From positions 1 through 64,000 of the forward strand of contig JAJCXO010000214.1 in assembly GCA_029263395.1 (NCBI GenBank): a stretch of 64,000 bases of DNA, in the 5' to 3' direction. Below are positions 17,616-26,193 of this stretch, piece after piece. Under the pieces are notes generated by a model. That model saw only the letters and a list, made by a program, of their open reading frames with translations. It was not told the DNA's origin and searched no databases. The position numbers and the translations under genes are program-made. The first letter of the stretch is position 1; every line of letters starts with the position of its first letter. Origin of the DNA: Acidobacteriota bacterium. Lineage in GTDB: Bacteria > Acidobacteriota > Thermoanaerobaculia > Multivoradales > J023.

Positions 17616-18718
17616 AAACCTCAACTCCCATCAAAACCTTGAGCATTGTTGGCGCCCGTCCCAACTTCATGAAGATTGCTCCGGTGATGGACGCCTTGGC
17701 AACCCATGCGGTGGATCAGCTGTTGGTTCACACCGGCCAACATTACGACGCCAACATGTCCAAGGTCTTCTTCGACGAGCTTGGACTGCCCAAACCGGAT
17801 CTTTACCTCGGAGTGGGATCGGCCAGTCACGCACGCCAGACCGCCGCAGTCATGACCGCCCTCGAAGACGTCTTCAACGAACACCGGCCCGATCTCGTAT
17901 TGGTCGCCGGGGACGTCAACTCGACGATGGCGGCAGCATTGGTAGCCGCCAAGGCCAGTATTCCGCTGGCCCACATCGAAGCCGGCTTGCGATCGTTCGA
18001 TCGCACCATGCCGGAAGAAGTCAATCGCGTGGTCGTCGATCATCTCTCCGACTTTCTCTTTGTCACCGAGGAGAGCGGACACCGCAACCTGATCCACGAA
18101 GGGCTCGCCGAAGACCGTATTCACCTCGTCGGCAACTGCATGGTCGACAGCCTCAAACGACATCTCGACCGGGCCCTGGAAGCCTCACCCTGGGAAGCCT
18201 TTGATCTCGCCCCGGAAACGTTCGCCTTGTTGACGTTACATCGGCCATCCAATGTTGATGATCCGGCTGCATTGCGACAGATGCTCGACACCCTCAGCGA
18301 AGTCTCGCAGCAGCTTCCGATCCTCTTCCCCGTCCATCCCCGCACCCGGTCGCGGATTGCGGACAGCGGCATTGAGCTGCCAGCCTCGTTACAGCTATGC
18401 GGTCCACAGCCGTACCTCACCTTCCTCGGACTGATGGCCAAAGCACGCTTGGTGCTGACCGATTCCGGTGGCATCCAGGAAGAAACCACCGCCCTCGACG
18501 TCCCCTGCTTGACCCTACGTTGGAATACCGAGCGCCCAGTGACCGTCGACCAGGGCAGCAATCGACTGGTTGGCACCGACCCCCAAGCGATCCATCAGGG
18601 TTGCCGGGCGATCCTGGCGGGTGACTGGCCGAGGGCTCGTCAGCCACCGCTGTGGGATGGCAAAGCCGGCCAGCGGATCGCTGCAACCATCATGCAGTGG
18701 GTGGAGACACGAGAGTGA
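17612..18718 (+). CDS. wecB: UDP-N-acetylglucosamine 2-epimerase (non-hydrolysing)
   Basis: The 368-residue length and the motifs SIVGARPNFMKIAP, HTGQHYDANMS, HIEAGLRSFDRTMPEE, TLHRPSNVD and LTDSGGIQEE are diagnostic of the WecB family. It interconverts UDP-GlcNAc and UDP-ManNAc (or the equivalent 6-deoxy sugars) in the cytoplasm, supplying donor sugar to the locus. No UDP-ManNAc dehydrogenase (WecC) is beside it, so the product may be used directly or converted elsewhere. Translationally coupled to the glycosyltransferase upstream. Confidence 0.93.
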   Translation: MKTSTPIKTLSIVGARPNFMKIAPVMDALATHAVDQLLVHTGQHYDANMSKVFFDELGLPKPDLYLGVGSASHARQTAAVMTALEDVFNEHRPDLVLVAGDVNSTMAAALVAAKASIPLAHIEAGLRSFDRTMPEEVNRVVVDHLSDFLFVTEESGHRNLIHEGLAEDRIHLVGNCMVDSLKRHLDRALEASPWEAFDLAPETFALLTLHRPSNVDDPAALRQMLDTLSEVSQQLPILFPVHPRTRSRIADSGIELPASLQLCGPQPYLTFLGLMAKARLVLTDSGGIQEETTALDVPCLTLRWNTERPVTVDQGSNRLVGTDPQAIHQGCRAILAGDWPRARQPPLWDGKAGQRIAATIMQWVETRE

Positions 18719-18755
18719 TCGAGCCGCAAGCACCGGGCATCGAGTCCATCAGTCG

Positions 18756-19814
18756 ATGAAGCCGGCATCAGCGGATCCATGTTTCGAGCCGTGTCTCGAC
18801 CTGCTGCGGACTGCAACCCAGCGGCCGGCCCGCGAGCAGGCGCTGACACGCTTGTTACGCCAGGACGAAGACCACGTCTTGCGGTTTCTGACCGAACATC
18901 GGATCGACCAGCATGTGTATCGTCAGGCTCTCGACCTGCGACCTGACATCGAACTACCGGAGGCTCTCCACGAGTCGCTTCGCTGGGCACAGCGCCGTGC
19001 GGCGGTGGCAACCATGCTGCAATTCGAGGCTGCGCAGTTTGCTGCCGAGGCCCTTGCCGGCGAAGGTGTTCATTATGTCTTCTTCAAGGGATTCCACCTT
19101 GGGGAAGCGCTCTACGGTGATGCGGTCCTGCGTCCGGCAGCAGACATTGATGTCCTGATTGCCGAGGCCGACCAACAACGGGCTATCGTAGCCTTGGGAC
19201 AGTCCGACTTCTCCCCTGTCACCCAACCGGGGCAACCACCGTACGAACTAGCCCTCAACGGTCACGGCACGCAGCTCGATCTACACTGGCACCTGTTTCG
19301 ACCTCAGCGTAGCCGCCAACCCCTGACCGACTGGATCCTATCCTCCCGCCAGCAGCACGCGGGACTTTGGTATCCAGACGAAGCCGCCACCCTGGTCATC
19401 CTGCTTCTCAACCCCTCCCTCACCGACCACGTGACACAACAGCTGAGCCACGCTGTCGACCTGGATCGCTGGCTGCGGCGATCACTGCGTCACTCAAAGA
19501 CAACATCCGCAAAAGCATCAGAAGTCGACTGGTCAAGCGTTGTGGACTGCCTCGATGGCAGCGGCCTAAAAACCGCCGCCTGGACGATGCTCGACTGGAC
19601 CCGGCGCCACTTCTCGACACCGGTGCCCTCCGAGGTCCTACGCCGTCTCGAGCCCGGCGCCATCCGTCGCGCCTACCTGCGCGCCTGGCTGAAACGGGAC
19701 CCTGCTCGTCTGTATCTCGAGTGGCCCTCGCTAGTACGAGCCGGCTTCTCCTTGGCACTCCACGATTCAGCCGCTGACGTGCGGCGGGCCCTGCAAAGCA
19801 TTGGGCCACAATGA
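18756..19814 (+). CDS. Nucleotidyltransferase-fold protein (NTP_transf_5 type)
   Basis: The ATG at 18756 gives 352 residues; the longer frame only overlaps wecB. Residues about 100-130 hold VFFKGFHLGEALYGD followed by RPAADIDVLI, the D-x-D metal site of the uncharacterised nucleotidyltransferase family PF14907. A later HGTQLDLHWHLF segment fits the same family. The biochemical role of this family is not established; members recur in polysaccharide, exosortase and some lasso-peptide loci. It follows wecB after 37 bases and probably shares its transcript. Confidence 0.8.
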   Translation: MKPASADPCFEPCLDLLRTATQRPAREQALTRLLRQDEDHVLRFLTEHRIDQHVYRQALDLRPDIELPEALHESLRWAQRRAAVATMLQFEAAQFAAEALAGEGVHYVFFKGFHLGEALYGDAVLRPAADIDVLIAEADQQRAIVALGQSDFSPVTQPGQPPYELALNGHGTQLDLHWHLFRPQRSRQPLTDWILSSRQQHAGLWYPDEAATLVILLLNPSLTDHVTQQLSHAVDLDRWLRRSLRHSKTTSAKASEVDWSSVVDCLDGSGLKTAAWTMLDWTRRHFSTPVPSEVLRRLEPGAIRRAYLRAWLKRDPARLYLEWPSLVRAGFSLALHDSAADVRRALQSIGPQ

Positions 19815-19837
19815 GGATCGCGGCATGAGGATCCCAG

Positions 19838-19885
19838 CTTATCGTCTGGCACCCTACCGTCTGGCACCCTACCGTCTGCCACCCT
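19838..19885. repeat. 15-bp tandem repeat, three copies
   Basis: Three 15-bp units (starts 19838, 19853 and 19868), each reading close to CCTACCGTCTGGCAC, lie in the 84-base gap directly upstream of the methyltransferase gene. They could alter spacing of the leader but have no known function. Confidence 0.85.
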
Positions 19886-19898
19886 CTCGACCGGCTTC

Positions 19899-20714
19899 AT
19901 GTACTCTACTCGGATGATCGCCGAGCCCAAGCCGGTTCTAGCCGATCGGCACCCTCGTCCCGACACCGCTCCGTCGACCCACGGCGCCACCCAGGAACGG
20001 TCACGGATTCGCGCCGAATATCAACGACGTGCCCACCACCTCGACCCGGAGCTATACGCTCCGTGGAATCCCGCCGAGCTCTTTCTAGTCCAGGATCGCA
20101 AACGGCACGCGGCGCACCTCCTGCACGCAGCCGACCAATTCCCCGATGCCAATAGCCGTTGCCTCGAGATCGGTTTTGGCCACGGTGGCTGGCTGTCGAC
20201 GTTGATCGGTTGGGGAGCCCGCGAAACCAACCTTTTCGGAGTCGAGATCGATCACAGCCGTGGCGCGGACACTCGACGCCGACTGCCCGCAGCCCGCCTG
20301 GTGCTTGCTGACGGTGGCTGGCTACCTTGGCCTGATGGCTCATTTCACCTGGTGGTGCTGTCGCTGGTGATGACTTCGGTGCTGGACCTTACACTACGTC
20401 GGCGCATCGCCAACGAGGTCGAACGGGTCATGGCGCCTGCAGGCGCCTTGCTCTGGTACGACTTCGCGGTCGACAACCCACACAATCCCCATGTCCGTGC
20501 CGTAAACTCCCAAGAGCTCCGTGCGCTCTTCCCGTCCCTCGAAGGTAAAATCCGATCCACCAGCCTGGCACCACCGCTGGCGCGACGTGTTGCCCCTCGC
20601 AGCCACTGGCTAGCCGAACTTCTGAGTTGTCTGCCGTTCCTGCAAACCCATCTGTTGGGCGTCCTGCTCAAGCCTACGACGCCTGACGAAGAGCGTTTAT
20701 CCCGCCATGACTGA
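19899..20714 (+). CDS. Class I SAM-dependent methyltransferase
   Basis: The 271-residue protein has the SAM-binding motif RCLEIGFGHGGW near residue 90, an acidic strand end (LFGVEIDHS), LVLADGGWLPWPDGSFHLVVLS and a helix with ERVMAPAGALLWYD. It probably methylates a sugar or a lipid-linked glycan in this locus; the target is unknown. The ATG at 19899 and another at 19914 are both possible starts. It overlaps the next GT2 gene by 8 bases. Confidence 0.85.
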   Translation: MYSTRMIAEPKPVLADRHPRPDTAPSTHGATQERSRIRAEYQRRAHHLDPELYAPWNPAELFLVQDRKRHAAHLLHAADQFPDANSRCLEIGFGHGGWLSTLIGWGARETNLFGVEIDHSRGADTRRRLPAARLVLADGGWLPWPDGSFHLVVLSLVMTSVLDLTLRRRIANEVERVMAPAGALLWYDFAVDNPHNPHVRAVNSQELRALFPSLEGKIRSTSLAPPLARRVAPRSHWLAELLSCLPFLQTHLLGVLLKPTTPDEERLSRHD

Positions 20715-21696
20715 TCGACGCCCCTCTTCCCTCTCCGTGGTCATCCCGGTTTACAACGGCGCAGCCACCATCGGCCCGCTGGTCGATCGGCTGGTCGATC
20801 AATTTGCTGAGTCCACCGAGTTCGAAATCGTGCTGGTTAATGACGGCAGCGCAGACGACAGTGCCGCCACCTGCCGACAGCTCGTCGACCGTCACCCCGG
20901 CCTGGTGAAATTCCTCAACCTGTCGCGCAACTTCGGCGAGCACCAGGCGATCTTGGCAGGGCTCAACCGGACCTCGGGTGACGTGGTGGCCATTATGGAA
21001 GACGACTTCCAAAGCTCACCGGAAGAGGTCGCCAGCCTCGTCGACACCTTGATCAGTGGTGACCACGATGTGGTTTACGGCCAATTTGCAGTGCGGCAAT
21101 ACTCGCGGTCCCGCAAGCTCGGCAGCTGGTTCAACAACCGCATGGCCAACATCCTGCTCGGCAAACCGCACGATCTCTACTTGTCGAGCTTCAAATGCCT
21201 GAGCCGCTTTCTGGTCAACGAAGTCTGCCGCTATCAAGGCCCCTTCCCCTACGTCGACGGGTTGATCCTACGGGTCACTCGCAACATCGGGGTGGTCGCC
21301 TGCCAACACCACCCCCGTCGACAAGGGTCCTCCGGCTACACCCTGACCAAACTCGTCAGCCTGTGGCTCAACATGTTCACCAATTTCTCGATTCTGCCCT
21401 TGAGACTGGCGGTTTTTGCCGGTTTTGGCTTCGCCGCAATCGGCGGCTTGTTGTCGATCGCGGTGATTATCGAGAAGCTATTGATCCCCGAGACACAAGT
21501 GGGCTGGGCGTCCACGGTGATCGTCATCATGATCTTCGCGGGGCTGCAGCTGATGGTGCTGGGGATGATCGGCGAATATCTCGGGCGGGTTTTCCTATCC
21601 AGCAACCAGACTCCACAATTTGCGGTGCGAGAAGCCCACGGCTTCGAAGCCTCACCCCCGCCGAGCGACGCAGAAGACGGAGCTGCCGAGCGGTAG
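20707..21696 (+). CDS. Membrane-anchored glycosyltransferase family 2 (ArnC/GtrB-like)
   Basis: The 329-residue protein starts with LSVVIPVYNGAATI and EIVLVNDGSADDS, has the metal site AIMEDDFQSSPEE, and ends with two hydrophobic helices at about 232-255 and 268-292. This layout is typical of polyprenyl-phosphate sugar transferases (ArnC, GtrB, DPM1 relatives), which load a sugar onto undecaprenyl phosphate for transfer outside the membrane. It ends the second rightward block. Its last 45 bases overlap the 3' end of the convergent methyltransferase gene. Confidence 0.88.
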   Translation: MTDRRPSSLSVVIPVYNGAATIGPLVDRLVDQFAESTEFEIVLVNDGSADDSAATCRQLVDRHPGLVKFLNLSRNFGEHQAILAGLNRTSGDVVAIMEDDFQSSPEEVASLVDTLISGDHDVVYGQFAVRQYSRSRKLGSWFNNRMANILLGKPHDLYLSSFKCLSRFLVNEVCRYQGPFPYVDGLILRVTRNIGVVACQHHPRRQGSSGYTLTKLVSLWLNMFTNFSILPLRLAVFAGFGFAAIGGLLSIAVIIEKLLIPETQVGWASTVIVIMIFAGLQLMVLGMIGEYLGRVFLSSNQTPQFAVREAHGFEASPPPSDAEDGAAER

Positions 21697-22398
21697 CCAA
21701 CCACCCAGCGCAAGATCGACCCGAGCGGCGGCCAGCAGCAGACGGTTGACCCAGGGTGGCGGCAACGCGATATCCGGCTCGCTCTGATCTCGCGGACGCA
21801 GCTTCGCAGCCAAATTGTTGATCACCATCAACGGCGGCAAAAAGGCCAGGCGGTAACGCGCCTCGAGCACCACAAACCCGACACCGCGCACCATCTCGAC
21901 CACCTGGCCCCGGGTGTAGCGACGATCCTGGTGTACGCTGCGATCGTGCTCCCCACGCAGCCACTCGAAGGCCGACAGCTGCAACACCAACAGACCACCG
22001 GGACGCAAGACCCGGGCAATCTCCCCCAGCGCGTCAGCCTCTGCGTGGATCGATCGGTGGGACAACACATCGATGGTGATCGCAGCGTCGAACGATTCGC
22101 TGGCAAACGGCAGCGCTTCGACGCTGCACCCGGCCAACCAAGAATTGCCGCGTCGACGACTGTAGCCCAGGGCCAGCAGCGATCGATCGACGCCGGCCAC
22201 TCGATGCGATGTTGTCGAGTCACCCTCACCGGTCAGCGCCCGGTGTAACCCTCCCGTGCCACAACCTACATCGAGGAGATCGAGCCGTCGATCTCGGGCA
22301 TGTCGCTGCAACGCAGCCATCACCGCCTGCCGCAGCGTACGATGCCACCAATGGTGTGTTTCCACCTCGGCGAGCAAGTGGTACTGAGCGTCCTCCAT
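21652..22398 (-). CDS. Class I SAM-dependent methyltransferase
   Basis: The 248-residue protein has motif I LDLLDVGCGTGGL near residue 40, VAGVDRSLLAL, a motif IV region AAITIDVLSH and EIARVLRPGGLLVLQ. A ribosome site (GAAGGA) stands before the ATG at 22398. It is the last gene of the leftward block that begins with the sugar-phosphate transferase, and it likely methylates a sugar or lipid intermediate made by that block. Its 3' end overlaps the oppositely oriented GT2 gene by 45 bases. Confidence 0.85.
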   Translation of the reverse strand: MEDAQYHLLAEVETHHWWHRTLRQAVMAALQRHARDRRLDLLDVGCGTGGLHRALTGEGDSTTSHRVAGVDRSLLALGYSRRRGNSWLAGCSVEALPFASESFDAAITIDVLSHRSIHAEADALGEIARVLRPGGLLVLQLSAFEWLRGEHDRSVHQDRRYTRGQVVEMVRGVGFVVLEARYRLAFLPPLMVINNLAAKLRPRDQSEPDIALPPPWVNRLLLAAARVDLALGGWLPLGSSVFCVARRG

Positions 22399-22447
22399 CG
22401 GTCAATCCTTCGTATCTGAATAGGCAGGTCTCTAAAGGAGACACAGT

Positions 22448-23554
22448 TCAGAGGCGCGTCAGCACATCGTTCAACACGTCGCAGACCCGCAACTGGTCCT
22501 CATCCTTCAACGACGGAAACATCGGCAACGAGAAAATCTCCTGCGCCGCCAATTCGGTGTGCGGCAGATCGCCCTCACGATAACCGAGTTCACGATAGGC
22601 TTGCATGGTGTGGATTGGCCAGGGATAACTGATGTTCAACTGAATATCCTGCTCGCGTAGAGCCTCCAGGATCCTATCCCGTTCGGGATGCCGGACAACA
22701 TAGAGGTAATACGCGTGTCGACCGTCCCCCACGGTCGCCGGCAAGGTCAATCCAGACTCCGCCAACAATCGATCGTAACGTGCCGCCAGCTGCCGACGAC
22801 GATCGATGTAAGCGTCGAGATGCTGGAGCTTGGCGAGTAGGATCGCGGCATGCAACTCGTCCAGCCGCGAGTTGTAGCCATGTTCATCGGCATAATACTT
22901 ACCCTTCATGCCATAGAAGCGCAGCCGCTGGACACGCTCACAGAACGCCGTGTCGCGGGTGGTGACAAGCCCGCCGTCGCCGTAGCCACCGAGGATTTTG
23001 GTGGGGTAAAACGAAAAGGCTCCGGCCTCCGCCATCGCCCCTGCTTTGTGTCCTCGGTGCTCAGCGCCATGGGCTTGGGCACAATCTTCCAACACCCTCA
23101 CGCCGCCCTTGGCGACGACGTCTTCGAGCCGGGTCATATCAACACATTGGCCGAAGAGGTGCACCGCCACCACACATTTCGTTTGCTTTGTCAGCATCGC
23201 TTCGACCTGCTCAACGTCCATCAGGTAGGTTCGCGGATCGATGTCGACAAAACGTGGCGTTGCGCCAGTGGCGACAATCGCCGACACCGTCGGCACGGCG
23301 GTATTCGAGACCGTGATCACCTCGTCCCCAGCGCCGATATCCATCGCCTTGAGAGCAAGAAAGATGGCATCAGTACCGCTGTTGACACCGACCCCATGCC
23401 CAGCGCCGCAGTAAGCCGCAAACTGCTCTTCGAACGCTGCTACCTGGGGACCGAGAATCAGTCGCCCAGACTCCAGCACCGACGCTATCGCAGCGTCGAT
23501 CTCCGGCCGCTCGATCGCCAACTCGTCCAGATAACCCCACACGTAGATCGTCAT
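22448..23554 (-). CDS. DegT/DnrJ/EryC1/StrS-family sugar aminotransferase (FdtB/QdtB-like)
   Basis: The 368-residue length and the motifs GVNSGTDAIFLALKA, VITVSNTAVPTVSAI, EDCAQAHGAEHRG and SFYPTKILGGYGDGG (the lysine holds the PLP cofactor) define a nucleotide-sugar aminotransferase. Beside an FdtA/QdtA-type ketoisomerase it should aminate the 3-keto intermediate to give a dTDP-3-amino-3,6-dideoxyhexose such as Fuc3N or Qui3N. The ATG overlaps the preceding TGA by 4 bases. No N-acyltransferase gene (FdtC/QdtC) is visible here. Confidence 0.92.
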   Translation of the reverse strand: MTIYVWGYLDELAIERPEIDAAIASVLESGRLILGPQVAAFEEQFAAYCGAGHGVGVNSGTDAIFLALKAMDIGAGDEVITVSNTAVPTVSAIVATGATPRFVDIDPRTYLMDVEQVEAMLTKQTKCVVAVHLFGQCVDMTRLEDVVAKGGVRVLEDCAQAHGAEHRGHKAGAMAEAGAFSFYPTKILGGYGDGGLVTTRDTAFCERVQRLRFYGMKGKYYADEHGYNSRLDELHAAILLAKLQHLDAYIDRRRQLAARYDRLLAESGLTLPATVGDGRHAYYLYVVRHPERDRILEALREQDIQLNISYPWPIHTMQAYRELGYREGDLPHTELAAQEIFSLPMFPSLKDEDQLRVCDVLNDVLTRL

Positions 23555-24561
23555 TTACCAACTCCTCGGTCCGGTGCTTGTCTCGGTGCCTGTCTCAGTG
23601 TTTGTCTCAGTGCCACCACCGATTGGAGATCGGCGAGCAAGTTCTGACCCAACTCGACAAAATCACCTCCATGACGGATCCGATCCAAAACGTCGGCCAA
23701 GAAGCAGGCAAAACTGTCCGCAGCTGACGCTCGCCGGCGGCTGGCCTGGTTGCCCACATGAACCTCGAGCGTGTTGGCAAAATCCGGTGGCGTCGTAAAG
23801 ATCCTCGTCACCCGAATCGCAGCGCCGGGCCCGAGCACCGTCGCCTCATTGCGATACTCCGTGTCGAACCCAAAATGCCCAACCAAGGATCGGCCTCCGG
23901 GATAACTCAATTGCGCGCTGAACGCAGTCTCGACACCGTCAGAATCGTCGCGTGACAACACCGAACAGTGGACCGCGTCCGGTGGATCCTCGAAAAGGAC
24001 GCGTCCGAACGAGACCGCATAAGGCCCAAGATCCCACAACGCCCCACCCCCTAGCGAACGCCGGTAACGGAAGTTGTCGGACGCCAACGGCGGCATCAAA
24101 AACAGGGTCGAAATCCGCGTCGGCTGGGAGTCCGCTTCGGCAAAAATCTTGCGACACAGATCGATCTGGGGATGGGCGGTGTAAACCGTCGCCTCAGCCA
24201 GACAGAGCCCACGGTCGGCAGCCAGTTGCAGCAGCCTCTCGGCGTCTTCCAGGCTGGTGAACGACGGCTTGTCGACGACGGTGTGGAACCCACCGTCGAG
24301 CGCCCGCTCTACCCACTCGGCGTGTTCGCTGTTCACCGTCGAGACATACACAACGTCACAGTCGCTGGTCTCCAATGCGGTCACAAAGTCATCGAAACAA
24401 CGATCGACCTTCGAGGTCAACAATCCCTCGTCGGGTCGACCACGACGACTGGCGATCTCCACCCGCGAGACCTGCGGCAGGCTCTCCAGAGCCGGCAACA
24501 CACGCCGCATCACGATGCGCGAAAAGCCCAAACACAACACGCTCAGTTTGTGGTCCGACAT
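23551..24561 (-). CDS. Gfo/Idh/MocA-family oxidoreductase
   Basis: The ATG at 24561, preceded by GGAG, gives 336 residues; a GTG at 24585 overlapping the upstream stop is the alternative. The fold is shown by the N-terminal Rossmann segment, CDVVYVSTVNSEHAEW, VDKPSFTSLEDAERLL and LWDLGPYAVSFGRVLF. The usual GxGxxG loop reads CLGFSRIVMRR, with glycines missing, so cofactor binding may differ from the norm. The place between ketoisomerase and aminotransferase suggests a nucleotide-sugar redox step in the same pathway. The C-terminal residues are encoded by a 12-bp tandem repeat. Confidence 0.85.
   Translation of the reverse strand: MSDHKLSVLCLGFSRIVMRRVLPALESLPQVSRVEIASRRGRPDEGLLTSKVDRCFDDFVTALETSDCDVVYVSTVNSEHAEWVERALDGGFHTVVDKPSFTSLEDAERLLQLAADRGLCLAEATVYTAHPQIDLCRKIFAEADSQPTRISTLFLMPPLASDNFRYRRSLGGGALWDLGPYAVSFGRVLFEDPPDAVHCSVLSRDDSDGVETAFSAQLSYPGGRSLVGHFGFDTEYRNEATVLGPGAAIRVTRIFTTPPDFANTLEVHVGNQASRRRASAADSFACFLADVLDRIRHGGDFVELGQNLLADLQSVVALRQTLRQAPRQAPDRGVGK
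23579..23614. repeat. 12-bp in-frame tandem repeat, three copies
   Basis: Three 12-bp units near TGTCTCAGTGCC lie inside the 3' end of the Gfo/Idh oxidoreductase gene and encode RQTLRQAPRQAP in its C-terminal tail. They keep frame and do not touch the catalytic domain. Confidence 0.8.
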
Positions 24562-24581
24562 GTGACGCTCCGAACCGCTAC

Positions 24582-25019
24582 TCACCCGCCGGCTTCGCTC
24601 AGCGCCTGCAGAAAATCCGCCCGCGTCCGCAGGGATCTCGACATATCGTAGGGCGTGCTGGCCAACACCAAGCAGACGGCACCGGTTGAGAAGTTTTCAA
24701 GGTCAACCAAAACCATCCGCGGCACGTATAGGCCCCGTTTAGGATCGTCGAAACCATAGGACGCAGAAGCCTCACCGTCGAACAAGGTGACGTCGAAGCT
24801 GCCAGCCATCGCGATGATCACTTGGTCGGTGTCGCGATGGGCATGCCCCCCGCGGGACGCCGTCACATGGTGCATGTAGAACACCCGGCGGATATCAAAC
24901 GGCACATCGAGCTGGCTCTCGGCTGCGGTCAAGGTACCGCGAGGGTCCTCAACCGACGGCAATTCGATCCATCTCACCTGTTGCAGTGGGCGACTGATTC
25001 GTCTCTCAGAATCCTGCAC
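24582..25019 (-). CDS. FdtA/QdtA-type dTDP-4-keto-6-deoxyglucose 3,4-ketoisomerase (cupin)
   Basis: The 145-residue small cupin has WIELPSVEDPRGTL, IRRVFYMHHV, RGGHAHRDTDQVIIAMAGSFDVTLFDG and VLASTPYD, all hallmarks of the FdtA/QdtA/WxcM family. These enzymes move the keto group of dTDP-4-keto-6-deoxyglucose from C4 to C3, with the product epimer (galacto or gluco) differing between family members. It starts with GTG at 25019. With the aminotransferase downstream it forms the core of a 3-amino-3,6-dideoxyhexose pathway. RmlA and RmlB, needed to make its substrate, are not in this window. Confidence 0.9.
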   Translation of the reverse strand: MQDSERRISRPLQQVRWIELPSVEDPRGTLTAAESQLDVPFDIRRVFYMHHVTASRGGHAHRDTDQVIIAMAGSFDVTLFDGEASASYGFDDPKRGLYVPRMVLVDLENFSTGAVCLVLASTPYDMSRSLRTRADFLQALSEAGG

Positions 25020-25035
25020 TTAGCATGCTCCGCTC

Positions 25036-25340
25036 ATCAACCCCGAAGGGGTTCGATACCACAGCCCAGGGTCAGCTGGCGCGAAGCGCCGCGCCACCCT
25101 GGGTTCAGGACGCAGTTGAATTTCAACCCTGGAAGGGTTGCATAACTCAGCTCTGACCGCCTCGATCGACCGTTATGGGACCCTTTCAGGGTTCGGTTGT
25201 TTGGAGATCCCGTTACTGCGCTTACCCTGGGCTGTTGGATGCAACCCCTTCGGGGTTGGAAGGCAACACACTCCAACACTCGGGGTTGTAAGGCAGCACC
25301 TTCCAACACTCGGGGTTGGAAGACAACTGCTTCCAGAGCA
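25036..25340. repeat. Hairpin-rich intergenic repeat region (AACCCCGAAGGGGTT type)
   Basis: The 363-base gap between the sugar transferase and the FdtA gene holds no gene but many palindromic units: CCCCGAAGGGG near 25040, GCGCGAAGCGCC near 25080, CAACCCTGGAAGGGTTG near 25125, GACCCTTTCAGGGTT near 25180, and CAACCCCTTCGGGGTTGGA followed by two imperfect ACACTCGGGGTTGGAAG-like units up to 25340. The inverted halves CAGCCCAGGGT and ACCCTGGGTT frame the first part. Elements of this kind are dispersed intergenic repeats in several phyla; function unknown. They sit inside a leftward operon and could affect its transcript. Confidence 0.8.
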
Positions 25341-25382
25341 TTGGGAAACTTTAGAACGGTCAAGTCAATACCCTTGGGTTCA

Positions 25383-26066
25383 CTACTTACGGGACGACAA
25401 CTGGGGATTCGACAACGGAATCGGCGGGGTCCAACGCGGCTGGAGCCCCAACACCTTGAGCACCATCACCCATGCCGTCTCCGCCATCAGCCGCACATCA
25501 TAGGCCAAGGATCGATGATGCACGTAGTGCAGATCCGCGGCTAGTTTGGCATCCAACAGCTCACGGACATAAAACTCTTCCGGACCCACTCCATCTTCGG
25601 GCCGCAAATGCTCTTGGTAGACGTAGTAGTAGAGGCTTCCCGAGCACGTCAAGCCGGGCAAAATCGACAACGCTTCACGGTGCGCGGCTGTGTAGTGCTC
25701 CTCGACGATATTGATCGATTCCGGGCGCGGGCCAACCAACGACATCTCGCCACGCAACACGTTCCACAGCTGAGGTACTTCATCGAGTTTGGTGAGCCGC
25801 AGCACCCGCCCCAGGGGCGTCACCCTGGCATCGCCACCAACGGTCACCGAACCTTGGCGATCGGCGCCATCGGTCATGGTCCGCAACTTGAGCACATCGA
25901 ACGGCACCCCATCCCGACCTGCTCGCCGAGCACGGTAGAGCACCGGGCCGCGGGAGGTCAGCTTGATCAAAATGGCCAGCACCAGCAAGAGCGGTGCGGT
26001 CACCAATAGGCCAAGCGCCGAGACCAGCCAGTCGATCAACCGTTTGGTGCGATCGTAGAGCTTCAT
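25383..26066 (-). CDS. Bacterial sugar transferase (polyprenyl-phosphate sugar-1-phosphate transferase)
   Basis: The ATG at 26066 gives 227 residues (a GTG directly before it is also possible). One N-terminal hydrophobic helix (LVSALGLLVTAPLLLVLAIL) precedes the catalytic domain with VLKLRTM, RLTKLDEVPQLWNVLRGEMSLVGPRPE, typical of small PglC/WcaJ-type monotopic phosphoglycosyl transferases. It starts repeat-unit synthesis by moving a sugar phosphate from a nucleotide donor to undecaprenyl phosphate. It heads the leftward block; together with the Wzy-like gene it marks the locus as lipid-linked polysaccharide assembly. Confidence 0.92.
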   Translation of the reverse strand: MKLYDRTKRLIDWLVSALGLLVTAPLLLVLAILIKLTSRGPVLYRARRAGRDGVPFDVLKLRTMTDGADRQGSVTVGGDARVTPLGRVLRLTKLDEVPQLWNVLRGEMSLVGPRPESINIVEEHYTAAHREALSILPGLTCSGSLYYYVYQEHLRPEDGVGPEEFYVRELLDAKLAADLHYVHHRSLAYDVRLMAETAWVMVLKVLGLQPRWTPPIPLSNPQLSSRK

Positions 26067-26067
26067 C

Positions 26068-26136
26068 ACGTTGGCTCGATAACACGTGGCTCGATCACAC
26101 GTAGCCCCATTACAGACGTGGCCCGATCACAGACGG
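26068..26136. repeat. Imperfect 15-17-bp tandem repeat in the divergent promoter region
   Basis: Four imperfect units close to ACGTGGCYCGATCACA start at 26068 and run to about 26136, immediately upstream of the sugar transferase start. They lie between the divergent sugar transferase and sulfurylase genes and could carry or displace promoter elements. Confidence 0.65.
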
Positions 26137-26193
26137 TTTCACGGCAGCTTATCCCAAGTCGCTGTATCTGGAGTTGTGTTACGATCTCTGGCT

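Noticed and set aside
9781-19814. Lasso peptide cluster, suggested by an asparagine-synthase-like gene and an NTP_transf_5 protein in the same locus
   Set aside because: The two genes are 7 kb apart, and there is no transglutaminase-like protease, PqqD-like recognition protein or precursor peptide. Both families also occur in polysaccharide loci.
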